From Cryphonectria parasitica EP155 (taxonomy: Eukaryota; Ascomycota; Sordariomycetes; Diaporthales; Cryphonectriaceae): 64,000 nt of DNA. Numbering within the stretch: the stretch's first letter is position 1; the number at the start of each line of letters is the position of its first letter. Made by a program: the position numbers and the translations under genes. Positions 56,147 to 64,000 of this stretch are shown in pieces. Location of the stretch: assembly GCF_011745365.1 (NCBI RefSeq), contig NW_024468916.1, positions 789,630-853,629 of the forward strand, in the 5' to 3' direction. The notes beneath the pieces were generated by a model. That model was not told the DNA's origin, ran no database searches, and saw nothing but the letters and a program-made list of their open reading frames with translations.

Positions 56147-58078
56147 TTAAAAGTCGTCCTCACCCGACCCGCTCACGATGACGTTATTCACCTTGAGCAC
56201 CATGCGGCACAGCTGTGTGGCCAGCATGAGCTGCTGCTTCTTGCTGATGAGCGGGTCAATGACAAACGCCTCCTTCATATCATTGCTGCCCTTCTGCATG
56301 CAGTCCACGCCTGCCCGGCCGCGTGTGCCCTCGCTCTTCACCTGCTGCGACTTGACCTCGGCCAGGGTCGCGATGGGGTTGAGGCCGCTGTTCTCGGCCA
56401 GGGCCATCGGGACGGCGTCGAGGGCTTCCGCAAACGCCCGCATCGCGTACTGCTCCAGTCCGGGCGTCTGCACGGCGGCATCCTCCACGGCCAGGGAGCA
56501 GGCAATCTCGGCCGCGCCACCGCCGTAGACGACGCGGTTGTCACGCACAAGGTTACGCACCACGCAGAGGGCATCGTGCAGCGAGCGACGAGCCTCATCA
56601 ATGATCTAAGACTTGTGTGTTAGTCGTGCAACATGTACTAATCAGGGTTGAAGCGAACATACCATCTTGTTGCTGCCACGGACGAACACGGTGACAGCAC
56701 GAGTGTTGGCACACTCCTCTATGACGAGCATCTTCTCTCTCGTGGTACCAAAGGACATCTCTCGCACAATACCGGCAGTACCAAGCTTCTCGGGCTTCAG
56801 GTCCTCGAATCTAGGTACTATCCGGCCGTTGGTGGCGATGGCGATCAGCTCAATCTCTGGTCCGCCGACCCACCGCACTGCGGGAAGGCCGTTCTGCAGC
56901 AGCAGGTGGTTGGCCTCGTCATCGAAACCCCACTGACATATCGCCAGATTAGCCCCAGTATCCTTGATCTGCTGGATCATCTCGATGAACTTCTCGTGTT
57001 CGTAGTTCTGCAGCTTCTTGAACTCCTCCACCGTGGTAATGTCCAACTTGTGCTTAGTCTTAGGCTTGGGGGGCTCGAATGCGCAGGTCAGAATGGCAAT
57101 CTTGGCGTCCCGCACCTCGGAAGGCATCTGGGGGTGGGAGAAATCCTTGTCGACGATGACACCCTTGACCAAGAGCGTGTCCTCCAACGAGCCTCCGACC
57201 TTGCCATCGACCTTGATGAGCTCAAAGTCGACATCCTTGCGCTCGAAGTCGGCGACGGAAAGAACGGCGTCGACGGCGATCTGTGCAAACTGGTCGTGGG
57301 CTTTGGAGACGATCTTGCTGCCCAGACTTGTCCTCGCGACCTTGAATAGATTGTCCGTCTCGGTCTTGCTGAACTCGATAGTGTCTGCGATCTTGTCCAG
57401 CTCCGACACTGCTATGTCACAGGCCTGGTCGTAGCCGTCAGCGATGCGGATGGGGTGAATGCCCTTGTCGATCAGCTCGGCTGCCTGCTCCAGCAGAGCG
57501 CCAGCCAGGACGACAACACCGGTGGTGCCGTCGCCTATCTCGTCATCTTGTGATTTTGACAGCTCGACCAGCAGCTTGGCAACGTGATTCGTAATCTCCA
57601 TCTGCTGCAAGATGGTGGCGCCGTCGTTTGTGACCGTGATGTCGCCATCGGGAGAAATTAGGATCTTGTCAAGACCGCGGGGGCCGAGAGAGCTCTTGAC
57701 AATGTTGGCAACGGTCCGGGCAGCGAGGATGTGCGACTTGACGGCCTCGTTGCCATACTGTCTCTTCTTCTTGCCCTGGCTGGAGTACAACAGCTTGTCA
57801 GAGAGTGAGAGCTCAAGTGGGGAAGTAGGCCAGGCGGCGGAGGCTCATGTGGTTTGTGTAAACATACTCTCTGACAACAATGAACGGTCTGCCCTGCTCG
57901 TCTTTCGTGACCACAGCTATGGCTATTGTTAGCACCTAAGTCGAGGGCCAGGAGATGTGCCAGTCGTTACCGTTTGAGAGATCCAGATCTGTCAAGCAGA
58001 GTGCGGTTAGTACAGAAGCCCAACAAGCTAAAGCTACGCGGAGGGGAAGGGAAAGGGTTGCGACATACTCATCGCCAT
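56147..58078 (-). CDS. CCT5: T-complex chaperonin subunit epsilon (CCT5)
   Basis: Five exons on the minus strand: 58069-58078, 57971-57988, 57868-57916, 56663-57779 and 56147-56605, 550 aa. CCT is the cytosolic double-ring chaperonin that folds actin and tubulin. The joined N-terminus reads [19 protein letters not shown] followed by PFIVVRDQGKKKR, matching the Cct5 pattern DLSNA.. GRPFI.. DQ. Group II signatures follow: [24 protein letters not shown] and [16 protein letters not shown] (ATPase Asp near residue 105). The apical region has the epsilon-type ending of [20 protein letters not shown]. The equatorial C-terminus carries [22 protein letters not shown] and [16 protein letters not shown]. 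Exons 1 and 2 are only 10 and 18 nt; exon 3 has two nearby AG acceptors, and only the downstream one keeps frame with the family sequence. Identification is secure. Confidence 0.95.
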
Positions 58079-59503
58079 TTTGAAAAATCAGTGGCAGTCC
58101 ACGTGCCCTCTTGATTTATCGTTCTGGGCGAGGGGGGTCCAATAGGGGAGAAGTGTCGACGACAGAGCTGAAGGCGGAACGATGGTGGACGACGCTCATA
58201 CAGACGCGCTGGTGGAGTTCAGCAGTGCCTATCCACCCAAAATTTCGACCTGGACTCCAGAAAGCCCCTCCATCGCAGCGGCGAGTTGCCTGCCGCAGTA
58301 GGTTCTGTTCTTACAGGGGTCCTCTGCCAGACCCCTAAATACGTATGCCTGCTAGGGGTGCTAAGTCAGCGTTTGGGTACCGAACTGCCCAGCTCATTTC
58401 CAACGCCACAAACTCAGCGAAGGATGCACCCAGTGAATATTCTCCTTGACAGCAGAAAATGGATGCGAGCCATTCAGAAATACATCTTGTTGCTACACTT
58501 GAACTCTGGAATGCCGTCTTTTTGAAGAGTTTTAATCTCATAATTGACACTTTTCGAACCCTTTTCGACCCCCCTCCCTTTTTTTTCTCTCTTTCTTTTC
58601 TCCTTTCTCCCCTTTCCTATTGCGACAATCTTTGCTCGAGTCAACAGTTGGTAACGTGAAGTCCATTAATCAAGGACATCTGTCTCGATCCAACCAACCC
58701 CCTCTGTTCTTCTTCTTTTTCAAGTACCATGTTGCCTGCTAGCTATTCTAGCTGTACGATAGCCTTTCCAGTCTTCGTGATTATGCCCAGTCAGGGACTC
58801 TTTTTTTTTTAAATTAAAAAATTAAAAAAGATTAATGACTACCAAAATTTCTACAGGCTTCCTGTAAGTGGGTAAGTGGTTATGCTATGGATTTTAGTGA
58901 CTTTCCAGGCTGTGTAATATGAACGTGAAAAGGCCAGGTATAGCCAATAAGGGAAGAGCAATTTTTGGTTTTGTATAAAACTTCGCACTACTGCTACCTA
59001 CAACATTGTATTGATTGCTCGGCTCTGCACAGCATATGCAGCTATCCAATGATAGCACAAGACTGGTTGCAGGACAATAATCAGAAGCACACTCGGCTGA
59101 CTATTTTCAATTCCAGGCAGCCCATTGAACCAGCAGGTACCCGCTACCTCTTTACCAGGAATGACCGCCTGCTGTATTAGGCCTGCTGACCAGACTCGAC
59201 CCCGCCAAAATCAATTGCGACGTCACTAACCCAGCACCTTGCAACCTAGCCCCTCCACACTTCCTGCATCACCAGTCGTTCTTCATAAGCCTTCACCAGC
59301 CAACTTTGCATCCTGATTTGCATGCACTTCTCTTCGCTTATAAGACACCCTGAGTCTTTCCAAGAACACAGTCATCTGGCCATCTAACCTTCTCATAGCC
59401 ATATATTCCATTTCACCTCGTCATCACAACGAGATTCAGACTGCAACACGACCATCACCCCACACTTCAACGATTCATAACCCCGCTCCGAGAGCCACCA
59501 AGG
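58079..59503. promoter_or_regulatory. Divergent 1.4-kb region between CCT5 and HBS1
   Basis: Both promoters. An A/T homopolymer cluster lies at 58801-58835. A TATA-like cttataagac is at about 59336, some 165 bases before the HBS1 ATG. No gene is supported. Confidence 0.4.
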
Positions 59504-61931
59504 ATGTCTCGACATAGGCTATACCAGAACTATGACTATGAGGACGAGTTGAGCGATTACGATGGGCAGGGGAATCAAGAGGAGGAGGAGGAAGATCTGA
59601 GCCCGGAGGATAAGAAGCAGATGGCAGAGGCCACCGCCGAAGTAATAAACGTCTTGGGCCCGCAGTCCGACAAGGTTACAACGCAACAGGTCCAAGAAGC
59701 TCTGTGGCATTATTACTACGATGTCGACAAATCTGTCGCCTATCTGGTCAACAAGTTCATCGACCCACCCAAGAAGACCACCAAGCCAAAGCTCAAGACC
59801 ACCACTCCCTCATCCGACGGTGAGCCCCTCTCTCGTCTCAGTCTCCTGACGTGTCCCTTCCCCTCCGTGCCAACAGGTGCCTCCGAAGCAGAACCAGAGA
59901 GTACGACTTGCTCAGACTTCTTCGCCGACATGCCCTGGCTGAGAATTCCCGAGGACCGCAGGACGGTCTTCATCAGCCCACCGCGCCCACGCGGCGGGCT
60001 CCTGGGCGGTTCGTCTTCCCAGCCAAAGATGTCCAAGCTCCAGGCCTTGGCAGCTGCCAGAAAGCGCAAGGCGGAAGAGGCGACACTTCCTATACGGCCT
60101 CAAGAAACATCTCAGAGAGGAAGCTCCCAGAAAGAGGCGCCCCGGAAAGCCAGTGTCCCGGTGCCCGCTGATCCAGCGGACCACCAAGCATTGGCCCCCC
60201 AAGCATCAACTATCTCAGCACCGAATTTCCAAGCGCAGGCAGTCTCAACGCAGTCTACTCCACTCACTGGATCCCACATCGACGGCACATCAGACGATGC
60301 CACTACCCACATGGCCGCCCCTTCAGCCTTCGCGCAAACTCTCTTCAAATCTGCTTCGGAGGCGCCAGGGCCTACCATCCGAGACTTGTACTATCCACCC
60401 TGGATGGCATACACTTCCCCCGAAGCTCTCAAAAAAGCATTCGAGAAGCCTTCTCCAGATGACGTAGTCCTCACTGCACAGTCGCAAGGTTCGCGGTTCA
60501 TGGGGAGCAAGTAAAGGACCAGCTGCTGACTCCCCTGCAGCAGGCAAGAAGGCGGCGAAACAAATAAACAAGGCTGCCGAAGCAGCCCAAGACCTCAACA
60601 AACTCAAAGTCTCCGAAGCAGCCCCACTTCCTAAGAGCAAAAATCTGAACGTCCTGAAGGAGTATGCGAGCAGCAGGCAAAAGAAGGAGTTGAGCTTCGT
60701 AGTCGTCGGACACGTGGACTCGGGGAAGTCCACCATGCTGGGCCGTTTGTTGTTGGACATGAACGTTGTGGACCAGCGGACTATCGACAAGTACAAGAAG
60801 GAGGCTGAAAAGACTGGCAAATCCTCGTTTGCCCTCGCATGGGTGCTTGACTCGAGGACAGAGGAGAGGGCCAGGGGCGTGACGATGGACATTGCCACCA
60901 ATCACTTCGAGACGGACGCAACCTTACTGACGCTTATCGACGCCCCTGGACACCGAGACTTCATTCCCAACATGTTGGCCGGTACGAGTCTGGCAGACTT
61001 TGCGGTTTTGGTCGTTGATGCCGCCAAGGGCGCATTCGAAGCCGGTCTCAAGGGCCAGACTCGGGAGCACGCCCTACTTCTACGGAGTATGGGCATCTTC
61101 CGGATCATCGTGGCCGTTAACAAGCTTGACACGGCGGAATGGGACTCGGAGCGCTTCGAAGAGATCCGAGATCAGATTCTAGGGTCACTGAAAGCACTCA
61201 AGTTCCCAATCAAGGACATCAGCTTTGTCCCTGTGTCCGGCCTCAAGGGAGACAACATTGTGCGACGCTCTACAGACCCGGCCGCAACTTGGTATTCCGG
61301 GCCCACTCTCCTTGAGGAACTCGAAAGATCAGAACCCATGACGGGCCCTGAGGATCTTACCAGATCCTTGAGAATGATGATTACGGATATCTGGGAATCC
61401 CCGCAGAGCCCTGTTACGGTATCTGGACGGATAGAAGCAGGCTTCGTACAGGTTGGCGATGCTGTGCTGGTGCAGCCGAGTGGGGAGAAAGCCTACATCA
61501 AGACTATCGAGCGAAGTGGAGGGGAGGAGCCCGTCGATTGGGCTGTTGCGGGGCAGCAGGTCATCCTGTACCTGTCTCATATCGAAGAGATCAACGTACA
61601 CCTCGGCGACGTCCTATGCTCAATGTCCGACCCAATTCCCTGCGTCAATGTGTTTACGATGAGAGCGTTGGCCTTCGACACCTTCTTCCCTATGCCTGTG
61701 GATCTTCACAGGGGTAGATTGGCCGCACCGGCCTTTGTTCGAGAACTGACAGCAACTCTCGACATACAAAAGGGCTCAATCATCAAGAGGAAGCCACAGA
61801 TAGTAAAGGCGGGAGCTGTGGGGAGGATCAAGGTAAGGGTCGAAGAAGGGGCCAAGCTACCACTGGAGAAAGGGCAGAGGGTGATATTACGTAGTGAGGG
61901 TAATACTGTCGCGGCAGGATTGATAGAGTAA
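59504..61931 (+). CDS. HBS1: Hbs1 translational GTPase (ribosome rescue, no-go decay)
   Basis: Exons 59504-59819, 59877-60488 and 60541-61931 give 772 aa. Hbs1 delivers Dom34/Pelota to stalled ribosomes. The N-terminus has the Hbs1-type acidic segment (YDYEDELSDYD) and a helical HBS1_N domain (EALWHYYYDVDKSVAYLVNK). A disordered linker contains PSAFAQTLF and IRDLYYPPWMAY. The EF-Tu-like GTPase has GHVDSGKST (about residues 366-374), RGVTMD in switch I, DAPGHRDF, NKLD and two beta-barrels (GRIEAGFVQVGDAVLVQP; ending VILRSEGNTVAAGLIE). Intron 1 (57 nt) is in frame. Intron 2 (60489-60540, 52 nt) has a weak donor GTTCGC but a good branch CTGAC and CAG acceptor. If it is kept, translation ends at 60514 after SRFMGSK, giving a 317-residue product without the GTPase. 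eRF3 is excluded by the N-terminus. Confidence 0.93.
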
Positions 61932-63352
61932 AGGGTCGGTCAAGCAAATGACACTTACAACTTCTTTCTCCCGCCCTGCCTACCATCAGTAAGATGACTC
62001 CTTGGACAACCTCGTATCTTCCTTCATGGATAGCACATGGATAAGATTCTGCGGTAACCCAAACCGTTCTCCCTCACCTATTTTTTTTAATTTAAAAAAA
62101 GACAGAATTTGCCGCCTTTGATAGCACGCTTAACGTAGGCGCCCGATATGAAAGGACACATAGCATGATCATGAGAAAATACCAAGAACCCTACCGCCCC
62201 CAAAGAAGGGGGGGGGGGGTATAATAACAGTGTCACACGGAAAAACTCTCCCGTAGCCAAGAAGCTGGAGCGGGTCAGGCACCTTGAGGCGCCTATGCCA
62301 CCCGGGCTGTGTTGACACTATGTACTCTCAGCTGAAGACCTACAGCGTTGCAAGCAATTGTGCTCTAATGACAGAGGTCATGTTGTCAAAAATCAGGTTG
62401 TTTGCAGTACAGCTTATTATGTTGAAGCATACCTGGCTCTGCCCTTTGGCTCGCATGCATGCTATGACTAGTGTCATTGTACTGAATTCCCAGATAGGTT
62501 GTGTTTTACAGTAGTGATGGAGCAATGGGAAGCGGGATACTGAATTAAGCAATGGCCCCAGGCTCCACGGTAGAAGAGAAGCTCAGAGATCCTTCTGGAA
62601 AGAGATCTGGAGGGGCGGTGGAGTTCTTGTGTGGGGATGGAGCTCTGCATGCAGAGGACTCATAATTCTATGGTACTCATGACTCTTTAATCCAAGTATC
62701 CGAAAAGGCCACGGTGGCAGTTCATGAAGTGAAGGGCATTTGGCAATACCGGCAGCATGGACACCTGGTTTCTTTATTGAACCCAGACAGCCTTGTCCAA
62801 GTGAAGAGTCACCTTTTCCGAAAATAGGGCTTCAGTGGTCACTCTTCTGCGCCAGGTGGCCAATTCACATGTGCATCAGTCCCTGTAAATTCAGCAAGGC
62901 TAAAAACAGCCCCTGCAAGGAAGATGTACTGTCCAATCTCCATAAGCAGTGCTGACAGCCTGTCTAAAGTTAGTAGCTACCCAGGTTTAGCCCTCTTATC
63001 GATTAGGATGTTGCCGCTGGACCCCTGTCAGTACTAGTGAGATCTGGCTTCGTTGTGAGAACTGGCCACATTGACTTTCTCAAGCTTCACCAGCAATATT
63101 TCAGTGCCGACTCGACTACTGCTCTTCTCTTTTTCCTTCTTTCTTCCAAACCTCCACACCCACCACTCTTCCTTTTCCTGACACAACTTTCTTGCAGTTC
63201 GCATACCTCGCCGACACTACAGGCTTGAGCACGCGATCAGCGCTTTCTTTATTGTGTCTCTTTCTTTTCTCTCTCTTGTGATACCCCCAATTTCCTTCTT
63301 TATTCACCGTACGGCAACAACCTCCAATCCTCCGCACACACAACTCGCCGCC
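61932..63352. promoter_or_regulatory. HBS1 3' flank and BiP promoter/leader
   Basis: About 1.4 kb. A G-run lies at 62209-62218 and an A/T cluster at 62083-62100. The BiP leader (63110-63350) is C/T-rich. I could not find a confident unfolded-protein-response or heat-shock element by eye. No gene is seen. Confidence 0.4.
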
Positions 63353-64000
63353 ATGGAGACGCGGTCGAGAAGCGGCCTGGCCATGGGCCTGGGCTTGGTC
63401 TTCTGGATGTTTCTTCTCTTCTCTCCCTTAGCCTGGGTCGGACAGGCGAAGGCTGATGATACCGAGAACTACGGTACCGTCATTGGTATTGTAAGTTGTT
63501 ATTTTTTGCGCCAAGCTCTTGACTGTGGCGAGTCTTGGAGCGCATACCTTCTGCGCTCTGTCTCCGTCATGCAACGTCTCTACAACAGCGACTGACCTTG
63601 TTTCTACAGGATCTGGGTACAACGTACAGCTGTGTTGGTGTGATGCTGAAGGGCAAGGTCGAGATTCTGGTCAACGATCAAGGTGCGTTGGGGTTTGACA
63701 CCCGGAACCCCTCCAATCTTCAATGACAACGTGTCCACATACTAACAGCTCTCGTTTCTTGCCAATAGGAAACCGAATTACTCCATCATACGTCGCTTTC
63801 ACCGAGGAAGAGCGGTTGGTCGGTGACGCCGCGAAGAACCAGGCTGCGGCAAACCCTTCCAACACAATCTTCGATATCAAGTACGTGTCCTTCCTAGCTA
63901 CAGATGCGCGTCTTGTCACAGGGATTTCTTGTGGGATTAGGGCTAACAAATAATTCCCTACAGGCGTTTGATCGGCCAAAAGTACTCCGATGACGCTGTC
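63353..64000 (+). CDS. KAR2: ER-lumenal Hsp70 chaperone BiP/Kar2, N-terminal part; continues past the right edge
   Basis: Exons 63353-63490, 63610-63682, 63769-63880 and 63964 onward. BiP is the ATP-driven chaperone of the ER lumen. A basic n-region (METRSRSG) and a hydrophobic core ([20 protein letters not shown]) form the signal peptide, followed by an acidic mature start ([14 protein letters not shown]). The Hsp70 nucleotide-binding domain then starts: [60 protein letters not shown] and [10 protein letters not shown]. Three introns (119, 86 and 83 nt) split this N-terminal region. The signal peptide distinguishes it from cytosolic Ssa proteins. The retention signal is beyond the window. 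Confidence 0.96.

Noticed and set aside
60511..60540. A 30-nt intron in HBS1 using the GTAAAG donor
   Set aside because: Too short for a spliceosomal intron and it would put the GTPase out of frame.
1..64000. CRISPR array, phage, bacterial operon or secondary-metabolite backbone gene
   Set aside because: No spaced direct repeats, no phage or prokaryotic signals, and no PKS/NRPS/terpene-synthase motif anywhere in the window.

Overview
The window is nuclear DNA of a filamentous ascomycete (Pezizomycotina, probably Sordariomycetes). Genes are interrupted by short introns (about 50-260 nt) with GT..AG ends and CTGAC/CTAAC-like branch sites. Coding third positions are GC-rich, 5' leaders are long and pyrimidine-rich, and single-copy housekeeping genes lie on both strands without operons. 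I cannot name the species. Exon joins below were read by eye and checked by frame arithmetic.

Layout: 1-915 (-) N-terminal part of a gene leaving the left edge, with two dsRNA-binding-like modules (possibly an RNA helicase). 1.5-3.2 kb (+) COX15 heme A synthase. 3.8-5.8 kb (-) lysyl-tRNA synthetase. 6.5-7.7 kb (-) secreted GDSL/SGNH esterase. 8.6-13.3 kb is a decaying accessory patch: a short-chain dehydrogenase with a +1 frameshift and a CYP65-like P450 pseudogene lacking its heme-cysteine loop, the latter bracketed by diverged direct repeats. 13.8-15.5 kb (-) DUF8035-type protein. 18.9-20.3 kb (-) SET-domain protein. 22.1-23.7 kb (-) unassigned seven-helix membrane protein. 24.7-25.9 kb (-) CCC1/VIT1 iron/manganese transporter. 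27.5-28.6 kb (+) hexapeptide-repeat acetyltransferase. 30.1-33.3 kb (-) Ste20/PAK kinase. 38.5-39.9 kb (+) unrecognised protein with a cysteine-rich tail. 40.7-44.8 kb (-) vigilin/Scp160 multi-KH protein. 46.1-47.0 kb (-) Ser/Arg-rich protein (3' exon). 48.3-50.0 kb (-) Rei1 zinc-finger ribosome factor. 51.6-55.6 kb (+) Hul4/UBE3A-like HECT ligase with an AZUL finger. 56.1-58.1 kb (-) CCT5 chaperonin subunit. 59.5-61.9 kb (+) Hbs1 ribosome-rescue GTPase. 63.4 kb to the right edge (+) BiP/Kar2.

Functional themes are translation and ribosome care (KRS1, SCP160, REI1, HBS1), protein folding and turnover (CCT5, KAR2, HUL4), mitochondrial heme A, metal transport and Cdc42/Rac signalling. Gene order looks like ordinary synteny, not a functional cluster. 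There is no CRISPR array, integrase-type element, rRNA or convincing tRNA.

I found no clearly new multi-gene system. The items most worth a second look are the HBS1 second intron, whose retention gives a GTPase-less Ski7-like product; the 7-TM protein with a heavily glycosylatable ectodomain; the P450 wreck between repeats; a 390-bp CpG-free tract; the CCT5 micro-exons; and a consensus intron overlapping the KRS1 stop codon.
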